Shown: one piece after another, positions 22,711 through 32,923 of the stretch
Numbering within the stretch: the first letter of the stretch is position 1
Layout: each line of letters begins with the position of its first letter
NCBI GenBank assembly: GCA_015501055.1
Contig: JADNYV010000044.1
Coordinates: 1-64,000, forward strand
Direction: 5' to 3'
DNA length: 64,000 bases
DNA from: Mucidula mucida
Lineage: Eukaryota > Basidiomycota > Agaricomycetes > Agaricales > Physalacriaceae
Made by a program: the position numbers and the translations under genes
The notes under the pieces: generated by a model
Database searches by the model: none
What the model was told of the DNA's origin: nothing
What the model saw: the letters and a program-made list of their open reading frames with translations, nothing else

Positions 22711-23729
22711 ATGAGGCCCTATTGACGCCTTACCACAAGCCGCAATTTCCAACGCAACCCCAAGACACGCGTCCACCACCTGTGCTGGAAGGAGCCGAAC
22801 CGGAATGGGAGGTTGAGAAAGTGGTTAATTCCCGAAAGTACCGCGGGGGTTTTCAATACAAGGTTCACTGGAAGGTAGAGATGGACACGAGTCCATACTC
22901 GAGTATATTCGGACTCATCGTATGAGTAACTCTTACCTCAAACCCAATACTCAAGACTCGAGTCTTCACTCGAGACTCTACTCGAATATCTACTCTACTC
23001 GAGAGTACTTCATGAGTCTCGAGTATTCGAGTACTCGAGTACGATCCGAGTATACTCGAGTATACTCACGTATCAGCAAGCAAATTCAAACATAAAGAGT
23101 GAAGATTAAAGTAAGTAGGTCGTAAGTGTATCAAGTTATATCCATATCAGTAGCATCCATATCAGTAGTATCCTGAGGTGAAGAAGCAGGCTTGCGCCGT
23201 GCTCACGGGGTTCATTTTGTTCAAAAAATATATATTAGGAGCTGAATACTCACGAATACTCACGAATATAAGAATACTCATGAGTATTCACGAATATTTA
23301 TGAGTATGAGTCTATCGAGTATTCGTGGCCCCAAACTGAAACTCTAGACTCACCATAGACTCTAGACTCTACTCTACTCACGTGCGAGTATACTCTTGGC
23401 TTGCATGATGAGTATGAGTTTATTCGTGAGTACTTTTTTTATTCTATACTCGCGTCCGACTCTACTGGAAGGGTTATGGCACACACAAGCAGACATGGGA
23501 ACCGGCATGCAACCTCAAAAATGCCAACGAAGCCATCAGCGATTTCCACCAACAATATCCGAACAAGCCGAAGCCATCCGCACTTGCTCGCATTGAAGTC
23601 CCCATGTCGCAATTTCCATCACATCTATTCCGACCCATGCCACCGCCTGATACCGAACCCCTTGACATCACGTTACCCTCTGCAGCCCTCATGGAGCGAC
23701 TCTGGCGCAGAATGGAACTTGCGCCTTAA
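22711..23729 (+). pseudogene. gypsy pol C-terminus: chromodomain split by an insertion
   Basis: The coding frame PEWEVEKVVNSRKYRGG to KVHWK is a chromodomain start. The frame resumes after 23472 with GYGTHKQTWEPACNL and runs to MELAP and a stop at about 23729, just before the polypurine tract. A 588 bp element occupies the gap. In chromoviruses this domain is known to steer integration to marked chromatin. Here it can no longer be made. Confidence 0.85.
22877..23464. mobile_element. hAT-type miniature (non-autonomous) element
   Basis: 588 bp flanked by perfect 8-bp duplications CTGGAAGG (22869-22876 and 23465-23472). The ends are inverted: TAGAGATGGACACGAGT on the left and TAGAGTCGGACGCGAGT as the reverse complement of the right, 14 of 17 matching. 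An 8-bp duplication with TAGAG-type ends is the hallmark of hAT transposons. The interior has no coding frame. It is packed with ACTCGAG and GAATACTCACG-like words on both strands, probably subterminal transposase-binding repeats. Confidence 0.9.
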
Positions 23730-23740
23730 GGAGGGGGTGA

Positions 23741-24268
23741 TGTTATGAATCGCCATATTTTCACATTTTCACATCTTATCATATCTTATCGGGGGCTTGT
23801 CTTATCAACCAACGGACCGTTTCATCATTGTTTTGTCACCGATCGTACTCCTTTTCATTACCGAAGCCGTACTCATGTCGGACACACACCCAACACATGG
23901 ATGACATCATACATGCTGATACCTCATGGACTTCCTATTGTATACACACCACCAACACTCGTAGCACACATGGTCGTTTTAGTATTATTAATTACATGCA
24001 GTTACCACTCGTATTTAATGGTTTCATGGACTAGTAGCATACAACACTGGGTCAAGGGCGTGGAGTTATCCCTAACGGAAACATGTATGGACAAGGAGTC
24101 CCAAACACAGGCTTACTAGTATATAAGCAGTAGTATAGTATCATTGTACTTTAGTTCCGATCTCGTTTATACACCTGGCCTAGCCTAGTCTTACGAACGC
24201 GAACACTTTCTCTTTCAGTTCTTGCTGTGGTACCTGGTTGAGTCTTGTGGCTTAGTCAGTCGCTAACA
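23741..24268 (+). repeat. gypsy 3' LTR
   Basis: About 528 bp, TGTTATG...GCTAACA, immediately preceded by a polypurine tract (AAGGAGGGGGTGA). It is highly similar to the 5' LTR but carries a number of substitutions and short indels. Confidence 0.92.
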
Positions 24269-24473
24269 TTATCCCTAGCGGAAACATGTATGGACAAGGA
24301 GTCCCAAACACAGACTTACTAGTATATAAGCAGTAGTGTAGTATCATTGTACTTTAGTTCCGATCTCGTTTATACACCTGGCCTAGCCTAGTTCTACAAA
24401 CGTGAACGCTTCCTTCCCTTGAGTCTCTCTGTGGTACCTGGTTTAGTCTTGTGGCTATAGTCAGTCGCTAACA
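24269..24473 (+). repeat. partial extra LTR copy
   Basis: About 205 bp matching the last two fifths of the LTR (from TTATCCCTAGCGG to CGCTAACA), tandem to the 3' LTR. It indicates a second insertion or an LTR-LTR recombination, and explains why the element lacks a matching target duplication. Confidence 0.85.
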
Positions 24474-26496
24474 GTCTGCACAAATGCGAATGGATTGAGA
24501 TAGGTTCTGTCAATGGGCGTCGAGGTTTTCGTTAACCATAGCACCGAGACAAACATTCAGGGCACTGTGAGTGTTATTGAGCGCTTCTCGGAGGTCTACA
24601 ACAATAGCCCACTTGCCAAGCGTCATGAACTCCAGTTGCTGTTTTGTGTGTGGATCAGCAAACTGCGAGGGACCTACGGTGATCATGCGAACAACGTAAA
24701 GAAGGGTAACAGGATCTTTAAGGAGATGAATGACAGCAAGAGAGACCTTCTACTTGGTGTAGTTCAGCTTCAGCTGCTCCCATCAGAGGTCCTGCTCCAG
24801 CTGCTTTGGAAGAGCAAAGAGGGCCTGGTGGAAAAGGCGGGTGGACTGAATGCCTGGGAGGTGTTGTCCGAGGCCGAGAGATCTGCCAGCGAGGCTTGTG
24901 TCCTTGATGATGTTGCCCGAGAGCTTGGAGCGCAGCAGTATGCCGCAATGTCACCAGAGGAGCAGAAGATGCGCTTTGGTCCTTAGATCATGGGTGGCTG
25001 CTATATGCACAAGAACCTCAACTCCACAAAAGGTGGAATGAAGCGAGTACAGACCTTTTGGGGTGGCCGTGACGATGGACGATGCCGAACAAGGATAACA
25101 CTGCACTCCTTGACATTGTTGAGACAGTGGTTGACACTAGTTCAGCAGCAACCAATGCTGCTACACAAGCCAGGGAGATGTCAAATGCCGGATCTGTCCA
25201 CACCGCTATGCTTGGTGGTTTGATCTGTAACCACAAATATAACAAGAAGGGTCAACAGGACAATTTTACCTGGTATTTCGAGACGCACCTAGGGAAGCGT
25301 GTCGCATATCTGGATATGAGCAATACGTGCTACCAGTCTCACTGTGAAGTGGCCCAAGTCATCTTGCAATACCGGGATACCTTCATCAACTTTATGGAGT
25401 ACGTACACAACTCCAAAGACTCCCAGACCTTTACCATCCTCGAACTCAACTTCTACCGGTGCTTGACTGATCCTGGAACACTCACCGAGTTTTGCATCCT
25501 GGCATGCAAGTCCCAGGCCTTTGGACGGCCCTACATGCATCATGTTTGTGCACACAAGATGTCAATCTGTTGGATCTGGGAGATATCCATCAGAAGATGC
25601 TCACTCACTATGGCACACTCCGTGATAACCTGGACCTTCTCATTGGGCCAAATGCGACAGCTAGCACTGGGACCTTTGACAAATCCGAGTTTGACCACCC
25701 CGAGGTGATGCAGGTGGTGAAGGACTTGATCCCCACATTGTCCGCCTTCCATGGTGCCTTTGAAGCGTATCTGGAAGGCGCTCTTGAGACCATGACACGA
25801 TTCTCCTCTGAGTTTGTGAAGGGTGGCGTTGTTGATCAGTTGACGCCAGAGGAGCGGAAGAAGTACTTTATGCATGCCACCAACGATCTAAATGAGGTTG
25901 GTTAGGTTGTAAACGGGTCTAAAAATACTACCGACCATGCATCACCGAGGAACAGTCCAACACAAGATACATGTATCAGGATAACCAAACAGAGGTGTGG
26001 GCCGAACAGAATCTCAGAGAAGATGACCACGTTTACGTCCGTCGAGAGGCCAGGTCGCGGCGGAAGAATGCAGGGGCACGGGAAAAAGAGATGAAAATGG
26101 TGCATGTCACTGCAAAGAAGGCAGGCATCGAGAAGACCAAGAAGAAGAAACAGAAAACGGCGGGAGACAAGAAGCGCCGTGAGGACGCAGTCCTTGAGGC
26201 ACGATATGTGGGCTCGGAGAGCGAAGTCAACAAGTTGAACCTCAAGGAGATCCAGGTCCAACTTGATATTCATCGCATTTGCGGCAAGGACACATCAATA
26301 CCGATGAAGAAGAACTCAGAACCGACCGGAGGCGGTGCCAGCACTGCTGAATGCAATACATTGTTGGAACGGTACTGGAGACCCTAGACCAGCAAGGGTG
26401 GCTACATTGCTCGCAACAGAAAGGGATGAGACGGCTCAGACATCGGGTGAGGGCAACAATAAGATGTATTACTCAGATACAGATGGGGAAGATTGA
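24474..26496 (+). pseudogene. 3' half of the decayed transposase-like gene
   Basis: Continues the gene cut at 17177. Successive segments read NNSPLAKRHELQ, MGGCYMHKNLNSTKGG, NKDNTALLD, MLGGLICNHKYNKKGQQD, MSNTCYQSHCEVAQ and a Lys/Arg-rich C-terminal part (25971-26387), ending KMYYSDTDGED at 26496. The order follows the same unnamed multicopy agaricomycete family as the 5' half. A TAG at 24984, frame changes near 25085, 25555 and 25905, and the gypsy insertion make it a pseudogene. Its catalytic residues are not known to me. Confidence 0.65.
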
Positions 26497-26770
26497 GATC
26501 TATAGTCATGATGTTATATAAACTACTTTCTAGATACATTACATACATACATACATACCATTATAATGTCACGACACAATGCGTGAATCCATGAGGAATG
26601 GCTCGGGACACATCGAACGAGTTGGTGGTTGGCGCGCAAGAAGTTGTTTCAACGATCAGGTGGCTGTGTGCTTAATAAGCCGCCGCACTCGATCCGACGA
26701 AAGACCTACCCACTAGACGCGCCCTGCGCCACATCACGTGCCAGCAGTAAAAATTGAGCTATCATAAGAT

Positions 26771-26857
26771 AGGCACTACCAGGGGTCGAACCTGGGTTAT
26801 GGGAATTCATGTTCACGTTTGTCAGAATCCCATGTGCTGCCACTACACTATAGCGCC
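26771..26857 (-). tRNA. tRNA-Gln (CTG) with intron
   Basis: Read on the minus strand. The acceptor stem is GGCGCTA with TAGTGCC (one G-T pair) and discriminator T. The D arm is GTG...CAC, the anticodon stem TGGGA/TCCCA, the loop TTCTGA...T with anticodon CTG, and the T arm CCAGG-TTCGACC-CCTGG. A 16-nt intron (CAAACGTGAACATGAA) lies directly after position 37, the canonical place. The removed form is 71 nt. Overall wording (TAGTGTAGTGG) is that of eukaryotic tRNA-Gln. Confidence 0.9.
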
Positions 26858-27506
26858 ACGGGAGAAAGGTGCACAGCGGGAAACACAGCCAACATGCGAA
26901 GAAACAAACCTTGAATGTTTGAACCTCGAAGAGCCGAAAAAGCCGAGGTGAAGCATCCATGCATGCGAAAGAGATGTTACGAGCGCGTATGATGAACGCA
27001 GAACGGGTATTGGTACTGGAGAGAATGCGCGTGACGGCACTCGTATTCTTTCTGCACCTCGTGGCGCGTAGCAAGAGCCGAGGAAACGTCGAACAACTAA
27101 GGGACATGCAAATGCAAGCAAGGAACTACAACAGTTGGGCATGAAGCTGGTTCGTGTTGTCTCAGACGAAACTAGAGTGAAAACGCGCTGTCGATGAGGT
27201 GGTACATAATGTGTAGGACGCGAGGAACTCAGTGACAAAAATTGTGCGTGATTATTCAGGACGCGTCCAGTTGCAATGGCGGTAGCGATGTTGGGAGGAA
27301 TGATACCGTTGATATATTACTTTCCTGTAGAAATGATACTGAGGGTAGCAAGTACGCCAATCTAGAAGAGAGCAAGTCGGATCAGGGATGCGCAGCTCCT
27401 TCCTTCCCCATTTGTTCGTGGGCAACAGTGCAAGTTCGAGCTGTGTGGAGTGCAATGATGGCTCCTAAACTTCTTTGCTTCCGCGACGACGACCCCGACC
27501 TCGGCA
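26858..27506. other. spacer, no supported gene
   Basis: Short frames on both strands without splice support. This is the upstream region of the glycosyltransferase gene. Confidence 0.4.
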
Positions 27507-29830
27507 ATGTCCTTTTCGACGTCAAGACACGGCCACCAGCGAACGCGCTCTCGGCTGACCATAGGCATCCCACACTACACCAACTCGGTGGTCGACGAGA
27601 AATTCCATCTCGGGGGGTCCCAACCTCGGCCGTGGTTCAATCCAATATCTATACCTCTTCCAGGCGCGCATAAGCGGGCTTTGCGACTCTGGATACCGAA
27701 TCACCGACGGCTGCCGCCGAGCCTGGCGCGAAAACGCGGGGTCATAGCATTGCTAGCAGCCTTTGCGATCGTCTTATACACGATATTTGCTGTCACCGTT
27801 CGTTTTGGCTCCGCACAGAAAAAATGGCCCGCATCGCCATGGCCTACACCGTCCTCGCGCGCGACAGTGGTATACCATGATGATGACCTGCGTCGAATAT
27901 GGCAGTGGGAGGTGATGAGTGGCCATTACCCAAGTCGGCGGAAACGTACGCTCCTGTCGATATTGCATTGCCTATCACTGACGCGCCGTAGTGCCCCAGG
28001 AATTAAATATTACGACTCCACCGATGAATCCTGCCTTGCCTCCACGAAAGACTTCTAGAGACGATGCCAACGGGACGACCATTGGCGTCGGTTCTAAACG
28101 CATATACCTAGATTTACAGAGTCAGCCACCGGATGTCGCGTACCCGCCGCGACCAGTCCCAGGCGCTATAGCCGACCTAGATGTCATACTCAAATACTGC
28201 GATTTCGCTGAAAACAAGGTGTGCAACAACACTAAACTCACTCTATCTAAACTCACCACCTATTCTAGTACGTCCGAGATTGCCTTGACGTTTTACGCAC
28301 TGGTGCCGGTCTCGACAATGGAAACCGCATTCGCAGAGGCAACTTGGACGACTGGCAATACATCTATTTCGAAAAGGAGGCGCCGAAGCTTGTCCTACAA
28401 GACGCGCTCCAGTTTACAGCACTCCCTGCTACCGGCAAGTGGGAAAAGCTATCTTTACCACCTCTCCAAACATACCGCCCATATCCATTGCTGGACTCTC
28501 CTTGCGACCCCGAAAACCCCAAGATATTCCACATATTCTGGGGCGGCCCCATCACCGACAAGCCTTATACAATCCTCATGTCGTTTCTTTACACGCAGAA
28601 CACGGGTCTTCATCTTAAATCCTACCCTGATAATGCTCCATGTCGTCCGCAATTTTGGGTATGGATTAATCCAGCACCTGCCGCGACCGAACCTCCTCCG
28701 AATGCTCTACACGATATGTTCATCGAGCTAAAGGAGAATCCCTGGGCGGCTCCTTTCCTCCATCCCCGTTTCAAAGACGTCATCAAGTTCAAGCTTTGGA
28801 ATACCACTGAGATGCTCGACGGTATTCCCGAGCTCAAGGACGAATGGCGCTCCATGGAGAGTCTATTCAAATCTGGTGCACACGTCTTGCATGTCTCCGA
28901 ACCGGAACTGAAGAAAGTAACTGTGGACGCTGACGCGACTACAACGACAACGACCACTAAGGCACCCCCGACGGAAGGCGCGTATAATCGACTGTCGACA
29001 GTTTTGTCAGATATGGCGCGATTCATTTTGTGTCATCGCTTTGGCGGCATTTACCTCGACGCGGACACCGTCCTGCTGCGCGACTGGGAGGAGTTGTTCA
29101 ATTGGAGGGGCGCTTTCGCGTACCGGTGGTCGTGGCATGAAAAGTATAATACTGCGGTCCTACACATGAGCAAGGGCTCTGCCTTGGGAACGTTCCTCTT
29201 CCGCACAGCGCTTAACAACGGACTGGACTTTCACCCCATGACTGTGTCGGTGTATACGGAGCAGGCGTATATGCAAGGTCTGCTTCTTCGGTTGCCCGAC
29301 GCGCTTTTCGATCCGGCGTGGTTGAACACTGAGGATTATCAGAGGGAGCGGCCGCCTCAGCCTTTTTTCACAAAGTTGGGCTTTGCTTTCACTTCTGCGG
29401 GGGCTCGTGATCGTTGACAGACATTACTACTTCTTTTAGCTTTGCAGACTTTTTCGACACGCCGGTTTCGCAAGGCGCCGCGCCGCAGGCTCTTGGGTTC
29501 GACGGGTTCTTCAGCGGTGCTTATTCATATCACTACCACAGTCCTTGGTAAGTATCACCGTTTTGCGCATTCACGTTGACGTTGTGCTTATCCCGAGGGC
29601 ACTGTAGGGTGAAACCATTCGACGTCTCGCGAAACTATCCAGACCTGGGGGAGCGGTTCGTCAAGGGCGAAGAGGCGCTCAAGGCGGCTTCGGGTAAGAC
29701 CGAGGCTGAGCAAGAGGAAGACGCGAGGGATCAGCGGGATTTGGACTGGTCGACGGTCGTGAAGAGGACGTTTGAGGCGTATGTGCGCGGGGAGAGGCCG
29801 AATATGTATGGAGAGTGGATACAGTGGTGA
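27507..29830 (+). CDS. membrane-anchored DXD glycosyltransferase (GT32-like)
   Basis: Exons 27507-27945, 27992-28218, 28269 to about 29412, about 29441-29549 and about 29608-29830. The N-terminus is basic, then GVIALLAAFAIVLYTIFAVTV forms one transmembrane anchor (type II, Golgi style). The catalytic part contains HIFWGGP, MARFILCHRFGGIYLDADT with the DXD metal/nucleotide-sugar site, and FHPMTVSVYTEQAYMQ. Domain order and the YLDADT box fit the sugar-binding DXD family around Och1-type GT32 enzymes; donor and acceptor cannot be told. The junction after FTSAG works only if one G is added to the GGGGG run at about 29398, otherwise the frame stops at 29417. The predicted role is protein or glycan modification in the secretory pathway. 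Confidence 0.8.
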
Positions 29831-30104
29831 AGGTATGATTATTTGGTTACACTTCAGCTATGGGACACGACATGCTAGATCTACATACATACTTGTTTGA
29901 TAATTGATTTTGACCAGCTCAGTTCGCATCTGAATACTAAGGATTTAGCGTAGACGATTTCATTCAGAGAAGATGATGGACTCGCGCTGAACTTATGTAA
30001 AGGGTAACCTCCGAGTCTTGTCGATGCTTCGGCGTTGTGACTTCCCCCGTACTTGCAGCGACACAAAACGAATATCATGCGATACTGAAATTATGGAAAG
30101 ACTT

Positions 30105-30350
30105 TCAAGTAAGACGGCCAGTGGGCTTTTTCATACTAGCTTCACACTTCTCCAGCTTGCGCTTCTGGCTCTTCTCAGCCTGCGCCAGCACCTCCTCCGA
30201 GTAGGAAACTTCATTCACATCCTGCTCGAAAGCTTCCCCTTCAACCAGTCCTTCAAACGAGCGCGCCGCCGCCGGCCTCGCGAATACTGACAGACGTCTC
30301 CGTTTTACAATGACAGGCATGACTCGCGCGGGAATGATAGGCCGGCACAT
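30105..30350 (-). CDS. open frame following a small gene; possible readthrough extension
   Basis: 81 residues with clear coding character (LVEGEAFEQDVNEVSYSEEV, then a Lys-rich end). It lies in the same frame as the 65-residue gene upstream, separated by a single TGA at 30357-30359. It has its own ATG two codons later. It may be a separate small gene, a C-terminal extension made by stop readthrough or alternative splicing, or the product of a sequence error. No domain is recognised. Confidence 0.35.
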   Translation of the reverse strand: MCRPIIPARVMPVIVKRRRLSVFARPAAARSFEGLVEGEAFEQDVNEVSYSEEVLAQAEKSQKRKLEKCEASMKKPTGRLT

Positions 30351-30356
30351 CCATGG

Positions 30357-30765
30357 TCAGCGTCTGAATTGGCGCAGAGAGCTGTAGCCGATGATCCCAC
30401 CTCCTTGCTGCGCCCTGTAAAGTATGGAATTAGATGGTGTATATAATATATGGTTTACATACCTGATAACGCGAACGGCCCCACTGCCGTTGTTTTGGAC
30501 GGTGGATGCGGACGAAGCCTGGACGAGCGATCAAGCTGGCTGTTATTGTTGAAGCGGTGAAAGATAATATAGGAAGCCTCTAGAGGGTACGTATCGGAGG
30601 AGGGCGCAAAGGAACTAAGACCTGAGTTCCGGTGAGCAACATGGAGCGATTGTTGACGATTTGGATACGGTTAAAAGCGGTCTGAGCTGGAAAAAAGACC
30701 ATCTTAGCATTCTGCTTCTTCATAAACAAAAAGGAGCCGCTTACACTGGCGACTGAGGCTGCCAT
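30357..30765 (-). CDS. very small multi-exon protein (about 65 aa)
   Basis: Four short exons were recovered from splice sites. They read MAASVA (start at 30765), then TQTAFNRIQIVNNRSMLLTG, then ASSASTVQNNGSGAVRVI, then a last exon RAQQGGGIIGYSSLRQFRR ending at 30357. Every junction has GT/AG and the frame is kept throughout. The protein is basic, Gly/Ser/Gln-rich, with no signal peptide or membrane segment. I do not recognise the family. It is too short for usual gene finders and is easily missed. Confidence 0.55.
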
Positions 30766-31570
30766 TGTTGGAGGTCGAATGTGATAGGACGCGGCGGGTG
30801 GTGTAATTGCAGAGCTCGTAGGTCGACAAAAGGAATGCAGGCGATGGAGGACGCACTCTACGGGTACAGTGAGCGGATAGAAAGGAACGCACAAACGTTC
30901 TCGAAAGGAAAACGGCTAAGGAGCAAGGAGTGTATGGCCAGAATATATAGTCGTAGGACGAAGCAATCTATCCTGTGAATGTGTGTGCCGGCTGAACTTG
31001 TTTCATGGAGACAGCCAACGTCGATTTCGCTGAAACAGCAGCCTTCTTGTAAAAAGATTGTCTTGACACGTAGCAACAGAACGCCTTGACAGCGCGCTAG
31101 ATCTGCATATCCTTGACGCATGTGGCTATTTGTCGTTCTTCGATTTTGTGTAGACACGGTAGAGGAAGCGTTTCTTCTCCTGCGTGGACATCGGCGTCCA
31201 AGCAGCTGGGAAGACGAACGTCGGTATACATTGCTCCTTTGAATTGTTTCCATCACGTTCCAGGAAGACAACAGAAGGCGCATAACAGAGAGATCGAGGC
31301 ATTGACGGAAGGAAACAGCTTCAGAAGAAAACTGGATACCGACGATCGGCTTCTCAGCGGCGTTGGACTACTACATAGTTTGTCGACGTCCTCTACGGAG
31401 AAAAATGGAAAATGACAGATTACAAGATGGAAAACCATTCAAGAAGAAGCACAAGAGGAAGATCGAGGCCTAAACAATTTCGACCTTTGGAACCGAATTG
31501 GGACACGCAGAGCGACAGATAATGTGTTCCACGTTCAGAGACGCTACTGATATGCATAAGCCGCTCTACA
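30766..31570. other. spacer, no supported gene
   Basis: Only overlapping short frames. This is the shared region between a divergent small gene to the left and the 3' end of the next minus-strand gene. Confidence 0.4.
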
Positions 31571-32923
31571 TCACCCTTGAACTTCGCTTGTCGATATAAA
31601 CCAGTCATCATTCCCAATATCCTCCGAACAGTGGTCAAGCTGTAAAGCATATCAATGAGAGGTTACAGTGTTCAGACCAATAACGTACCCAGTACGTTAG
31701 CATGCCTGCAATGACATCGGGCATAGGCGGTTCAATATCCAAGGCAAACTTTAGCGTAAACCGGATAGCGACGGACGTTCGATAGGAGGCACCGATACCA
31801 TCCTCGTTAACGGAAAGAATGATAAAAATCCACTCGACGCCATTGGTCAATGCACCCCGAATGTGCCTCTGGCTATTCAGCGCATCAGCTTGATTTGAGA
31901 GATAAAAGCATTGAAATACTACCCGAGTTTTATCGCAGACGCATAGAGTTGACCAACAGCTTGAGGGATGAATCCAGATAGTATGGTGCTCATAACTATT
32001 GCTTCAACGACGAAGATCGACAGTACAGGTGCACTGATTTTTTTGCCAGACCGAGCCTGAACTGATCTTTGGTTATCAGGACTCTTCGCGCTACAAAGTA
32101 AAAGGCGCCACACACCAGCCATGGTGGGGTTATCGGTCACAGTTAGGGTGTAGTCCAAGAAGCCGTTGAGTGTCGCGTCATGGCTCGACGGCGATTTGTT
32201 TCGATACTCCGTATTGATGATCATATGTTTCTGGTTGGGGAGCAGCGCGGCAGCACGGTAAATGATCACGTCGACGTAGGCGCGCGCACTGGCTTCGGAC
32301 TACGCGATATAAATCAGAAAACAGGAGTTGAAAGCGAGGATATACGTACATCCAGGACGAGAAGGTCCGTAAGCATGTTCAACTGTCCATACATATTGGA
32401 CGCCGACATGAAGTGCTCACCCCCAACCGAACGTAGATTATTGGCGCGCGTCAGGAGGGCTTCATATGGATATATGGAGAGAGGCAGCTTCTCGACTATA
32501 TTCAGGTCATCCAGAGTCGGTTCCTTGATGCCAGTGAGTAAACGGATGCGAGGGGCATGGACAAGTGTAATAGGAACGCACCGTTTCGAGTCCACTACTT
32601 CTGGCTGTCAGCGAAGCAACGAGGGTGTCCAGCTTGTCGAATTCCTCTTCATCCATATCTATAGCCGTGTCATCGCCAGTAGTTTCAGCCCCAGTTGAGT
32701 CGGGTACCGTATCGAGTTTGCGCCTAAATGAAACAAGGAAGGAGAGAGCTTGCTGAAGCTCTCCGTAGCTGCAGCTGAGTCGTTTTCTTTTCGACGATCG
32801 TGCTCCTGGCGCTTGTACTGCAGCTCGTTTGCTGCACATCGCAATGATGGGTAGAAGGGGGATTGTCCTGCTCAATGCCGATCGCAAGCCAGCCGTCGGC
32901 AAGCCGGTCTGATTGTTGCTCAT
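31571..32923 (-). CDS. protein with PD-(D/E)XK-like core, catalytic Lys replaced
   Basis: Five minus-strand exons were recovered, joined as ...GLET/EPTLDDL, ...LLVLD/SEASARAYVDV, ...SAIKLG/QRHIRGALTNGVEW and ...LTYW/LDHCSED, ending WFISTSEVQG at 31571. The length is about 350 residues. The N-terminus has a basic patch (SSKRKRLSC). The middle shows LNGFLDYTL, then VLSIFVVEA, then IPQAVGQLYASAIK and NGVEWIFIIL. This order resembles nuclease-fold (PD-(D/E)XK-like) proteins common in agaricomycetes, in which E-x-K is catalytic. Here the Lys position is Ile (VVEAI), so activity is doubtful. The function and partner are unknown. Confidence 0.6.

Larger units (their letters stand above)
17178..24473 (+). 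mobile_element. Ty3/gypsy LTR retrotransposon with chromodomain, decayed
   Basis: About 7.3 kb. It consists of a 5' LTR, gag with zinc knuckle, protease, reverse transcriptase, RNase H, integrase with HHCC and catalytic core, C-terminal chromodomain, polypurine tract and 3' LTR, plus an extra partial LTR. Domain order (PR-RT-RH-INT-chromo) is that of the chromovirus branch of Ty3/gypsy. Several frameshifts and stops make it non-autonomous. It sits inside a transposase-like gene whose halves flank it. The outermost flanks (GAATG on the left, GTCTG on the right) do not form a target duplication, consistent with recombination that left the extra LTR piece. Confidence 0.92.

Noticed and set aside
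17173..24478. Target duplication for the gypsy element
   Set aside because: Left flank GAATG and right flank GTCTG do not match. A GAATG about 14 bases further right is probably chance.
26532..26560. Short TACA repeat
   Set aside because: A simple microsatellite of about seven units just past the decayed transposon; not evidence of a functional feature.
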